In this document: one piece after another, positions 1 to 7,662 of the stretch | Numbering within the stretch: the stretch's first letter is position 1 | Layout of the letters: each line of letters begins with the position of its first letter | Assembly: GCA_017620205.1 (NCBI GenBank) | Contig: JAFZQX010000021.1 | Coordinates: 27,103-91,102 of the forward strand | Source: Clostridia bacterium | GTDB taxonomy: Bacteria > Bacillota > Clostridia > UMGS1883 > UMGS1540 | Reading direction: 5' to 3' | Length of the DNA: 64,000 bases | Made by a program: the position numbers and the translations under genes | The notes under the pieces: generated by a model | The model's database searches: none | What the model saw: only the letters and a program-made list of their open reading frames with translations | Told to the model about the DNA's origin: nothing

Positions 1-270
1 AAATTCTATGACTCAATAAATGACCTGTCATATTTGTCAAAAGAAATTGAAGACAAAGATATAAAGCCCTCAAAGGTAAAAGTTAAAATTAAAGATGTAG
101 AGGATCTTGACGAAAGTACATTAAAATACGCTAAGCTTACATATCACAGCAAAAGAATCAAAAAAGGTAAAAAGATTACACTTGAAGTTAAACTGCCGGA
201 CGAGGATAATCCGAGAGAGTTCACTGTAAATGCAGTTAAAAAGGGCAGAAAATGGTATTATTACGGTTGA
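1..270 (+). CDS. C-terminal fragment of unknown protein (5' truncated)
   Basis: The frame is open from the first base of the window to a TGA at 268-270, so this is the last 89 residues of a gene that begins upstream. The visible part is rich in Lys, Asp and Glu, ends in a Lys-rich stretch followed by WYYYG, and shows alternating beta-type patterns (VKVKIKDV, ITLEVKLP). A TTG at 34 could be read as a start, but the frame is equally open before it and I see no good ribosome binding site there. The ending resembles the small secreted lipoproteins common in this window. I do not recognise a family. An intrinsic terminator follows directly. Confidence 0.6.
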   Translation, partial: KFYDSINDLSYLSKEIEDKDIKPSKVKVKIKDVEDLDESTLKYAKLTYHSKRIKKGKKITLEVKLPDEDNPREFTVNAVKKGRKWYYYG

Positions 271-302
271 TTTCATGATGCCTGTTAACGCTTAAAGAAA
301 CG

Positions 303-337
303 GGGATGCGCAAAATGCGTTTTGCGCATCCCTTTAT
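303..337 (+). terminator. Intrinsic terminator
   Basis: A perfect 13-bp stem (303-315 with 320-332) encloses a TGCG loop and is followed by a short T-rich tail. It ends the transcript of the truncated first gene. Confidence 0.75.
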
Positions 338-379
338 AGGTTTAACATATTTTTGATTTACACGAAAGGACAATATAAA

Positions 380-964
380 ATGAAAAAGAAAACAATAAGT
401 TTGAGAATAATTTCGGCGCTGCTCGCACTTTCTATGATGTTTGTGCTTTCCGCCTGCGGCAAGAAAGAGGTGAATGAAGAAACTTCCCAAAACGAAGAGA
501 GCGCAAGCACATATACGGAAAACACAAACGGCGTTTTAAGCCCCGAAGAAGCAGCCAAAGAGTATATGCAGGCTGAAAAGGATGGCGATGTAGATAAGAT
601 TTATTCTCTGGTGCCGAACGAAGTGGCCGAATATCTTATTAATAACGTATATGACGGCGACAAAGAAAGCCTTATATACGAAATTAACGAACAATGTCTG
701 GCAAGCTATTTGAAAAACAGCGAGATTCCCGCAGAAGAATGCGGCTTTGAGTTTATATCGGCAGATGATATTGATGAAGAAATGTTTGAAGAAACGCAAA
801 GAGTTTTTACCGAAAATGAAATCGCAGAGATAACAGATACAAAAGACGCAACTTTTAAATTCTGGATCCGGGATGAAGTGCAGGAGGGTTTTATTGTTCA
901 GTTGGTGAAAATAGGAGATAAATGGGGCGTTCTACCGTATTATTTAATTGACCGTTTGGCATAA
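380..964 (+). CDS. Small secreted lipoprotein, DUF4878-like
   Basis: The 194-residue product has a lipoprotein signal peptide: KKK basic start, hydrophobic core and lipobox LSAC with Cys at about residue 28. It should be lipid-anchored on the outer face of the membrane. A Glu/Asn/Thr-rich linker of about 30 residues leads to a globular domain beginning with a PEEAAKEYMQAEKDGDVDKIYSL-type helix. That pattern resembles NTF2-like DUF4878 lipoproteins, and the family assignment is inference. The ATG at 380 is preceded by GAAAGGA at 364-370. A more upstream TTG at 353 in the same frame would lengthen the signal peptide and lacks a ribosome binding site. Function is unknown. Confidence 0.75.
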   Translation: MKKKTISLRIISALLALSMMFVLSACGKKEVNEETSQNEESASTYTENTNGVLSPEEAAKEYMQAEKDGDVDKIYSLVPNEVAEYLINNVYDGDKESLIYEINEQCLASYLKNSEIPAEECGFEFISADDIDEEMFEETQRVFTENEIAEITDTKDATFKFWIRDEVQEGFIVQLVKIGDKWGVLPYYLIDRLA

Positions 965-1050
965 GCTTTCGGCTTTGCATATCGCTTTGGTTAATCCGTC
1001 ATAAAATACGCAGTGTTTTTGTGCGAAATGTATATATTTCTTCTTTCTTA

Positions 1051-1079
1051 TTGACAAATTTATGTAAATAGTGTATTAT
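1051..1079 (+). promoter_or_regulatory. Sigma-A type promoter for the TM2 gene
   Basis: TTGACA at 1051-1056 lies 17 nt before TATTAT at 1074-1079, with an alternative TATAAT at 1077-1082. It drives the zinc-ribbon/TM2 gene through an unusually long leader of about 165 nt. Confidence 0.65.
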
Positions 1080-1088
1080 AATATTATA

Positions 1089-1250
1089 GTGCTTTGATAC
1101 GAAAAAGCACGCCGGCATTCGGTTATGGAATATACTTTGCGCCTCTATTGGAATAGGGCCTTTCGTATATTTACATAAATTATTTAAAGCAACTAATCTG
1201 CTTTGTCGAAGAGGCGGCATTGCAGGGTGGCGGCTACATTTAAGGAGGAG
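1089..1250 (+). other. Long potentially structured 5' leader
   Basis: About 160 nt separate the predicted transcription start from the Shine-Dalgarno AGGAGGAG. The leader begins with a 7-bp hairpin (GTGCTTT 1089-1095 with AAAGCAC 1104-1110) and holds a second small hairpin (CTATT/AATAG). It ends with a G-rich GGCGG-containing stretch just before the ribosome binding site. I could not match it to a riboswitch class that I know. Confidence 0.3.
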
Positions 1251-1256
1251 ATTTAA

Positions 1257-1655
1257 TTGTATTGTAGAAATTGCGGCTCAGAAATCGATCAGAACGCGGC
1301 TATATGTGTAAAATGTGGATTTGCAAAAGGAACGGGAACAACATATTGCGCAAACTGCGGACAGCCTGTAGCGGCAGGCGCGGGTTTTTGCACAAGCTGC
1401 GGATTTGCTATTAATAACGCAGCTAATGTAGATCCGTCAACACAGAAATCTAAAATGACGGCAGGACTTTTGGGCATTTTCCTCGGCGGTTTGGGCATAC
1501 ATAATTTTTATTTAGGATATACCGGAAAAGCTATCGCTCAGATTGCATTATCATTTTGCTTTGGTATCGGCGCCATCTGGGGCCTTATTGAAGGCATTAT
1601 GATTTTGACAGGAAGCATTAATACAGACGCTAACGGTGTTCCGCTTAAAGACTGA
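1257..1655 (+). CDS. Zinc-ribbon TM2-domain membrane protein
   Basis: The 132-residue protein starts with two zinc-ribbon units: CxxC at residues 3-6 paired with CVKC, then CANC paired with CTSC. A TM2 domain follows at about residues 62-125, with hydrophobic segments GLLGIFLGGLGIHNFYLG and AQIALSFCFGIGAIWGLIEG separated by a short turn. TM2 proteins are small integral membrane proteins of unclear function, and zinc-ribbon forms are common in Firmicutes. The start is TTG, chosen because AAGGAGGAG lies at 1242-1250. The stop overlaps the next start (TGATG at 1653-1657), which suggests translational coupling to the DUF2752 gene. Confidence 0.9.
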   Translation: MYCRNCGSEIDQNAAICVKCGFAKGTGTTYCANCGQPVAAGAGFCTSCGFAINNAANVDPSTQKSKMTAGLLGIFLGGLGIHNFYLGYTGKAIAQIALSFCFGIGAIWGLIEGIMILTGSINTDANGVPLKD

Positions 1656-2050
1656 TGAATCATCATGATAAAAAGCAGGCTCTTGATAAGCAGGAGTCTG
1701 CTTTTTTTCTTTCGGAAAGGCATATAAAATACCTGCCTCTAAAGCTTATATTCTTCGGAACTGTTTTAATTCTTGGGGCAGTATTATATAAATCGGGCAT
1801 AGGCTGTATCTGGAGATACTTTTTTGGAGTGCCTTGCCCCGGCTGCGGAATCACCCGCGCATACATTTCTGCTTTCAAAGGAGATTTTAAAGCGGCTTTC
1901 GGATATAACTATATGTTTATAAGCATACCGCTTGTAATTCTTTATATACTGTATGACGGCAGACTTTTTAAATCCCCAAAAGCGGATGCGGTATTGCTTT
2001 CTTTATTGGCATTCGGGTTCTTGATTCATTGGCTGAGCGTATTTATTTAA
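1655..2050 (+). CDS. DUF2752 family membrane protein
   Basis: The 131-residue protein carries the DUF2752 signature PCPGCGITRAY at about residues 59-69 and three hydrophobic segments (about 29-46, 85-98, 111-129). DUF2752 proteins are small multi-pass membrane proteins of unknown function with a conserved CPxCG motif. The ATG at 1655 overlaps the TM2 stop codon. The first 15 codons lie over a strong terminator-like hairpin (1671-1708), so either translation from this start disrupts the hairpin or the true start is further downstream. I see no good ATG downstream before the first membrane segment. Confidence 0.8.
   Translation: MNHHDKKQALDKQESAFFLSERHIKYLPLKLIFFGTVLILGAVLYKSGIGCIWRYFFGVPCPGCGITRAYISAFKGDFKAAFGYNYMFISIPLVILYILYDGRLFKSPKADAVLLSLLAFGFLIHWLSVFI
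1671..1708 (+). terminator. Terminator-like hairpin inside the DUF2752 coding start
   Basis: AAAAGCAG (1671-1678) pairs with CTGCTTTT (1698-1705), and further pairs (GCTC with GAGT, one G-U) extend the stem to about 12 bp. A run of seven T follows at 1702-1708. It sits 16-54 nt inside the DUF2752 reading frame, so it could act as a translation-dependent attenuator. Confidence 0.65.
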
Positions 2051-2147
2051 CTTAAGATACAAGGCAGATATAAGATGTCACATCTCCTTTTTAAGTGTTT
2101 TTTAGGAAAAACCGGTTTTAACATCTGAAAAAAGAGGCTTAAGAATT

Positions 2148-4190
2148 ATGGATATTAACTATTACAAATCTTTTGAACCGATTGACGGAAAATGGTATAT
2201 AACCAAGGCGATCGGAAGCGGTTCTTTCGGAACTGTTTTTGAAATTGAACGCAGGGATTTCAGCAATTTAAAAGCTGCGCTGAAGGTTATATCAATTCCT
2301 GTTTCGCAAAGCGAGGTTCAGAGTTTTCGCGAAGAGAATTACGATCTTGACGAAAAGAGCGTTACTGCGTATTTCTACAGCTTTGTCGAAGAATTTATAA
2401 AAGAATTTCAACTTATGGCAAAGCTTAAAGGACACAGTAATATTGTAAGCTATGAAGACCATGACGTTATAAAAAAGAGCGAGGGAGTGGGCTGGGATAT
2501 CTTTATCCGCATGGAGCTGCTTACTCCTATGAACAAGTATTTTGCACAGAATGCTCCGACGCGCAGAGATGTCATAAAGCTTGGGATAGATATCTGTAAG
2601 GCTCTCGAAGTATGTCAGAAGTTCAAAATAATACACAGAGATATAAAACCGAGCAATATTTTCGTATCTGAAACGGGCGAATATAAACTTGGTGATTTCG
2701 GCGTTGCAAGAACGCTTGAAAAAACATCAAGCGGCCTCTCGAAAAAAGGTACGTATACATATATGGCACCGGAAGTATATAAAGGCGAGGCGTATGGCTC
2801 CAATGTGGATATATATTCGCTTGGAATTGTAATGTATAAGCTGCTCAATAATAATTTGGAGCCTTTCCGCAGAGACAGAACGTATTCCGACGGCGAAAGA
2901 GCTTTAGAAACAAGAATGCAGGGCGCTCCCGTACCAAAACCGGCGAATGCGGACGGCAGACTTGCGGAGATTGTTTTAAAAGCATGCTGCTATAATCCCA
3001 AAGAGAGATATGAGAGCCCTCATCAATTGAGAGAAGAGCTGGAACAGATTTATTATACGGAAAGCGAAGGTAAAGTAATTTACCCCGGCGGGGATAAGGT
3101 TTTTTATGAGCCTTCTAATGACAGCGCTGACAGCAATAACGAAGACAATGAAAAAACGGAGACGGTTTTAGACAGCATTAATAATGAAACGGCAGCGTTC
3201 ACACCGTCAGAAATATATGGAATAAACGAAACGGTTTCAGAGAAGCCTGACGCGGATTTTGCGATGGAAAAACAGAATGAGGAAAACAAAAAGGGCGATT
3301 CGCGAAACAAGAAAATCATAGCGGCTGTTGCTGCCGCTGCCGCGTGCCTTTTGATAGGTTTCGGACTGTTTTCTCATTTTAATAAGGCAAAGCCGTCAGA
3401 TATACCCGTTGCCGGTATTGAAGGACTGCCGGAGGAATCTCTTAACATGGTTTTGGGCGATACATATAAGCTTGAAGCGCACCTCTATCCCGAAAACGCA
3501 ACCGTATTAAGCAATCAGGACGAAAAACCGGTCATTGAATATAAATCTTCTGATGAAACGGTTGCCTCTGTTGATAAAGACGGCACTGTAACTGCGGTTT
3601 CGGAAGGCACAGCTGTTATTGAGGTGTCTTCACTCGGGTTTACAAAGGAAATCAAAATAAACGTTACTACGCAAAAAGTTGACGTTACAGAAATAATAGG
3701 TCTTAACCCTGCGGCGGAAATAGCTGTGGGCGAGTCTACAACGGTATACTGTTCAGTTTTGCCGGAGAACGCAACGGTACAGACAGTTACATATTCAAGC
3801 TCCGATGAAAGCGTTGCCACAATCGGGCCCGACGGAGCGATTTGGGGCATAGCACCGGGAACTGCTACAATTTCCGCAACTGCAGATAATGTTACGGCGG
3901 AAATGACCTTGACTGTAAAGGCGAGAGAAGTTCAAACAGCAAAAACCGCAGCACCTACTCAAAAACCTGTACAGACAAAAACTCCGAGTTATGAATCGGG
4001 ACAAACACAGCAAAAAACAGCTTCCCCGGTTTATACGCCCTCGCCAACACAAAAACCTGTTGCAACTCCTCAACCGACACAGGCACCGGCACAGGTACCC
4101 ACACCCACTTGCCCGGTGTGCCACAGCAAATATCATACAGTGCATCCCACCGGGCAGGAAGTGCCTAATATAGAAAAAGAATTTGATTAA
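2148..4190 (+). CDS. Membrane Ser/Thr protein kinase with extracellular Ig-like domains
   Basis: This 680-residue protein is a Hanks-type kinase. The glycine loop GSGSFGTV spans residues 23-30, the ATP-binding Lys is K46, HRDIKPSN is at 163-170, DFG at 183-185 and APE at 207-209, so all catalytic residues are present. An acidic linker (about 315-385) precedes one membrane span (about 388-408). Outside the membrane lie two BIG2-like Ig domains (about 420-508 and 510-590), a Pro/Thr/Gln-rich linker and a Cys-containing tail (CPVC...H). PrkC-type kinases carry PASTA repeats instead, and I see none, nor a PP2C phosphatase nearby. The next gene starts 19 nt downstream, so they are probably cotranscribed. 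Confidence 0.92.
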   Translation: MDINYYKSFEPIDGKWYITKAIGSGSFGTVFEIERRDFSNLKAALKVISIPVSQSEVQSFREENYDLDEKSVTAYFYSFVEEFIKEFQLMAKLKGHSNIVSYEDHDVIKKSEGVGWDIFIRMELLTPMNKYFAQNAPTRRDVIKLGIDICKALEVCQKFKIIHRDIKPSNIFVSETGEYKLGDFGVARTLEKTSSGLSKKGTYTYMAPEVYKGEAYGSNVDIYSLGIVMYKLLNNNLEPFRRDRTYSDGERALETRMQGAPVPKPANADGRLAEIVLKACCYNPKERYESPHQLREELEQIYYTESEGKVIYPGGDKVFYEPSNDSADSNNEDNEKTETVLDSINNETAAFTPSEIYGINETVSEKPDADFAMEKQNEENKKGDSRNKKIIAAVAAAAACLLIGFGLFSHFNKAKPSDIPVAGIEGLPEESLNMVLGDTYKLEAHLYPENATVLSNQDEKPVIEYKSSDETVASVDKDGTVTAVSEGTAVIEVSSLGFTKEIKINVTTQKVDVTEIIGLNPAAEIAVGESTTVYCSVLPENATVQTVTYSSSDESVATIGPDGAIWGIAPGTATISATADNVTAEMTLTVKAREVQTAKTAAPTQKPVQTKTPSYESGQTQQKTASPVYTPSPTQKPVATPQPTQAPAQVPTPTCPVCHSKYHTVHPTGQEVPNIEKEFD

Positions 4191-4209
4191 TATAAAGGAG
4201 ATTCTAATT

Positions 4210-5385
4210 ATGAAAAAAATTATTGCGTTTTTTGTGGTTTTAGCAGTATTATTCAGTTACACGACTGTTGCCTGTGCTGATGACGATTATCCTACCGTAG
4301 ATGTGTATATAAACGGCGAAAAACTTTATACGGATCAGCCGGCTATTATATATCAGGACAGAACGTTGGTTCCTCTTCGCGCCATTTGCGAAGCATTAAA
4401 GTGTGACGTAGACTGGAACGGAGAAACACAAACAATTACAATACAAAATGAATTAACTATAGTTAATGCAACAATAGGCGCTTATCAATTGAAAATGAAA
4501 GACCGAAGAGCAGAAAATGGAGACGGCGCGCAACAAGAAACGCCCATTGATGTTCCGCCGATGATTATGAATGGCAGGACGCTGGTTCCCGCAAGGGCGA
4601 TATCAGAAGCTCTTAATGCCGACGTCGGTTGGGACCCGGATACCGGAACTGTTGCCATAACAATGGAATATGATGCAATCGGTATCTTTCGTGGAAATCT
4701 GGCAAGTGTAAAAAAAGATGGTAAAGGCGGTCTTATAAATAAAAAAGGAGAAATAGTTGTTCCGCTTGTTTATGATTATGTGGGCGAATATGATACAAAT
4801 GTAGGGTTAGTAATAGTTAAAAACAACGGTAAAGCGGGATGCTTAAACGAAAGAGGCGAGGTGGTTGTTTCGCTTGCTTATGACGAGGTATTTTCTTTTA
4901 TAAATGGCTGGGCACAAGTTTGGAAAGACGGCAAAAAAGGACTTGTAAATAAAGAGGGTTATCTTGCAGTTCCTCCTGTTTATGACTCTGTGTATGGTTT
5001 TGACGAAGGCTTTGCAATAGTTGAAAAAGACTGGAAATACGGATTTGTCAATACAGCCGGAGAGATTGTCGCTTCTCCTGTCTATGACAATGCGTATGAT
5101 TTTAGAGAAGGATTGGCACCGGTTAAAAAAGACGGCAAATGGGGATATATAAATACCAAAGGAGAGGTCGTCATTCCTCTTGTTTATGACAATATATGGC
5201 GATTTAGAGACGGCTTGGCACAGGTTCAAAAAGACGGTAAATACGGATATATAAACAAAGAAGGAGAGGTAGTCGTTCCGATTGCTTCTGACTCCGGAAG
5301 TGAAGCTGGTGATGGCTTGGGAGGAAACACGGATTTGGATGATTTGAAAAAAGCGTTGGCTGAATTGCACGCATTTAATAATTAA
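4210..5385 (+). CDS. Secreted stalk-domain/WG-repeat protein, copy 1
   Basis: The 391-residue product has a signal peptide ending near VACA. A 'copper amine oxidase N-terminal' or stalk domain follows at about residues 26-155, with paired motifs DRTLVPLRAICEAL and GRTLVPARAISEAL. Six WG (KWG) repeats of about 34 residues follow, typically GLAxVKKDGKxGxINKEGE followed by VVPLVYD. The C-terminal 30 residues depart from the repeat and are Asp/Gly/Leu-rich. These domains are expected at the cell surface, and no enzymatic motif is seen. The ATG at 4210 is chosen over 4183 because AAAGGAG lies at 4194-4200 and it begins the signal peptide. It follows the kinase gene closely. Confidence 0.85.
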   Translation: MKKIIAFFVVLAVLFSYTTVACADDDYPTVDVYINGEKLYTDQPAIIYQDRTLVPLRAICEALKCDVDWNGETQTITIQNELTIVNATIGAYQLKMKDRRAENGDGAQQETPIDVPPMIMNGRTLVPARAISEALNADVGWDPDTGTVAITMEYDAIGIFRGNLASVKKDGKGGLINKKGEIVVPLVYDYVGEYDTNVGLVIVKNNGKAGCLNERGEVVVSLAYDEVFSFINGWAQVWKDGKKGLVNKEGYLAVPPVYDSVYGFDEGFAIVEKDWKYGFVNTAGEIVASPVYDNAYDFREGLAPVKKDGKWGYINTKGEVVIPLVYDNIWRFRDGLAQVQKDGKYGYINKEGEVVVPIASDSGSEAGDGLGGNTDLDDLKKALAELHAFNN

Positions 5386-5390
5386 AAATT

Positions 5391-5509
5391 ATAAACAAAT
5401 AAGGAAAAATTGTTGTGCCGCACGATTATGATGATTTGTAAATATGAGCGATGGCTTGGCGAAAGTTTAAAAAGGCGGCAAACGGATATATATAACAAAA
5501 GACGGTAGG
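5391..5509 (+). pseudogene. Decayed WG-repeat remnant
   Basis: Immediately after the stop of copy 1 the DNA still encodes a recognisable WG unit broken by mutations. INK, then a stop in place of Glu, then GKIVVPHDYDDL reads in one frame from 5391. After a shift to another frame, SDGLAKV, a stop in place of Lys, and KGGK read from 5447. It looks like leftover repeat DNA from a longer ancestral array or a lost paralogue. Confidence 0.65.
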
Positions 5510-5533
5510 TCTTGCCGCGCTGTTTGAATACTG

Positions 5534-5573
5534 TATGAATAGGTCTTGACATAAGCGTTAAGACCTATTCATA
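5534..5573. terminator. 14-bp inverted repeat, possible terminator
   Basis: 5534-5547 pairs perfectly with 5560-5573 around a 12-nt loop. There is no T tract on either side, so termination is uncertain. It lies between the first and second WG-repeat genes. Confidence 0.4.
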
Positions 5574-5610
5574 ATGATTGGTATCAAAATAATAATGTCT
5601 GGAGATTGTT

Positions 5611-7131
5611 ATGAAAAAGATTGTTTGTATTTTAATTATTTTGGCTTTCATATTTAGTTACACAACGGTTGTATGTGCATACGACACCGTAGACGTATAT
5701 GTAAACGGCGAAGAGCTTAAAACAGATCAGCCCGCTATTATATATCAGGACAGAACATTGGTTCCGCTTCGCGCCATTTGCGAAGCGTTAAAGTGTAACG
5801 TAGACTGGAACGGAGAAACACAAACAATTACAATAGAAAATGAACTGACAATAGTCTCCGTGCAAATAGGCAACTACTATTTGTCAATGAAAGACAGAAG
5901 AGAAGAACGCGGAGACGGAGATGTTCAAACAAAACCCATAGATGTTCCTCCTATGATAATGGGCGACAGAACATTGGTCCCCGCAAGGGCGATAGCCGAA
6001 GCTCTTAATGCCTATGTTTCGTGGAATGCGGCAAACAGAAGAGTTGATATAACAATGGAATATGATGCTATTTCATGGTTTTTTAATGGATTTGCGCAAG
6101 TAACAAAGGACGGAAAATGTGGCTTTATAGATAAAACGGGAAATGTTGTTGTTCCGCTTGAATATGAGGATGCGCGTCAGTTTGATGATGACAGGGTAGT
6201 TGTTAAAAAGAACGGCAAATGGGGTTGTATCAACAATCTGGGAGAAGTAGTTTTACCTATTATTTGCGATTATACTTTTTTGACAGCGGACGGGCGTGTT
6301 AAAATAGGATTAGGCGGTAAATACGGATTGTTTGATTTTAATGAAAACTCTTTTGTTGTTCCGATTGAATTCGAGGACGTATATATTAGGACTGAATGTT
6401 CGCCGAGTTCCTGGGAAATTATAGGCGTTAAATTGAACGGGAAATATGGATTCATTGACATGGAAGGTAATACAATTATTGATTTCCAATATGATTCAAT
6501 ACAATCATTCGATCCAGATGGGATCGCAATTGTTGCAAAAAACGGAAAATACGGCGTAATAAATGTGTACGGAGAAGAAATATTGCCATTTGATTATCTG
6601 GATCTTGCATATTTTTCCGCAGAGAATATATTTGCAGAAAACTCTTATGGGAAATGGGGTATTTTAGATGAAAATTTTATTTTGAAAGTTCCTTATGAAT
6701 ATGATGACACTTCAAGCTTGATAAAAGTGTGTGCAAATATAAAAAAAGGACTTGCTGATTATGAAATTCTGTTCAGGTGGGTTGATTACAAAATTGCTGT
6801 TAAGAAAGACGGAAAATGCGGAATAATAGATATAAACAATAATGTAATAGTACCGTTTGAGTATGACGATATATTATATTGTGACGATGATTATATTCAT
6901 GTCTCAAAGAACGGCAAATGGGGATATGTAAACAAAGAAGGAGATATTGTAACCCCATTTGAATCAGTTAATGCCGAAATTGAAGCAACTGACGCGGCGG
7001 CAGAATCTGTTGAGGGGATTTGGACAGAAGCAGTTGAGTGTGAGCCTGATGAGTGCGTGGAAGATGAAGCGGCTTGGGAAATACCTGATGCTGAATGTGC
7101 AGAAGAATGGACTGATGCAGTTGCAGAGTAA
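5611..7131 (+). CDS. Secreted stalk-domain/WG-repeat protein, copy 2
   Basis: The 506-residue protein has a signal peptide (to about VVCA) and a stalk domain at about residues 24-150. About eight diverged WG repeats follow, in which several units have lost the canonical GLAxV part or vary in length. It ends in an acidic Glu/Asp/Ala-rich tail of about 50 residues containing Cys and Trp. The first 150 codons are almost identical at DNA level to copy 3, while the repeats are not. The start ATG follows GGAG at 5601-5604. A role in surface binding or assembly is inference. Confidence 0.85.
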   Translation: MKKIVCILIILAFIFSYTTVVCAYDTVDVYVNGEELKTDQPAIIYQDRTLVPLRAICEALKCNVDWNGETQTITIENELTIVSVQIGNYYLSMKDRREERGDGDVQTKPIDVPPMIMGDRTLVPARAIAEALNAYVSWNAANRRVDITMEYDAISWFFNGFAQVTKDGKCGFIDKTGNVVVPLEYEDARQFDDDRVVVKKNGKWGCINNLGEVVLPIICDYTFLTADGRVKIGLGGKYGLFDFNENSFVVPIEFEDVYIRTECSPSSWEIIGVKLNGKYGFIDMEGNTIIDFQYDSIQSFDPDGIAIVAKNGKYGVINVYGEEILPFDYLDLAYFSAENIFAENSYGKWGILDENFILKVPYEYDDTSSLIKVCANIKKGLADYEILFRWVDYKIAVKKDGKCGIIDINNNVIVPFEYDDILYCDDDYIHVSKNGKWGYVNKEGDIVTPFESVNAEIEATDAAAESVEGIWTEAVECEPDECVEDEAAWEIPDAECAEEWTDAVAE

Positions 7132-7201
7132 GCAAAAAAATGAACGGACTTGCCCAAAGAGCAATACAAGATAGCACAAAGGACATATTCAGTTTGTGAA
7201 A

Positions 7202-7662
7202 AAATAATGTCAGGAGATTATTATGAAAAAAAGCATTTGTTTTTTAATTATTTTGGCTTTCATATTTAGTTACACAACGGTTGTATGTGCATACGACACC
7301 GTAGACGTATATGTAAACGGCGAAGAGCTTAAAACAGATCAGCCGGCTATAATATATCAGGACAGAACATTGGTTCCGCTTCGCGCTATTTGCGAAGCGT
7401 TAAAGTGTAACGTAGACTGGAACGGAGAAACACAAACAATTACAATAAAAAATGAACTGACAATAGTCTCCGTGCAAATAGGCAACTACTATTTGTCAAT
7501 GAAAGACAGAAGAGAAGATCGCGGAGACGGAGATGTTCAAACAAAACCCATAGATGTTCCTCCTATGATAATGGGCGACAGAACATTGGTCCCCGCAAGA
7601 GCGATATCTGAAGCCCTTAATGCTGATGTTTCGTGGGATGCGGAAAACAGAAGAGTTAATAT
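7202..7662 (+). repeat. Recent gene-level duplication (partner 5590-6050)
   Basis: The ribosome binding site, signal peptide and stalk-domain DNA of copies 2 and 3 match nearly base for base over about 440 nt at a constant offset of 1612. They diverge sharply where the WG repeats begin. Confidence 0.85.

Noticed and set aside
4843..5370. Long open frame on the minus strand opposite the WG-repeat genes (also 7672-7932, 8417-8749)
   Set aside because: These frames stay open because of the repetitive codon pattern of the plus-strand WG repeats. They lack ribosome binding sites and encode low-complexity Ser/Phe/Tyr-rich sequence.
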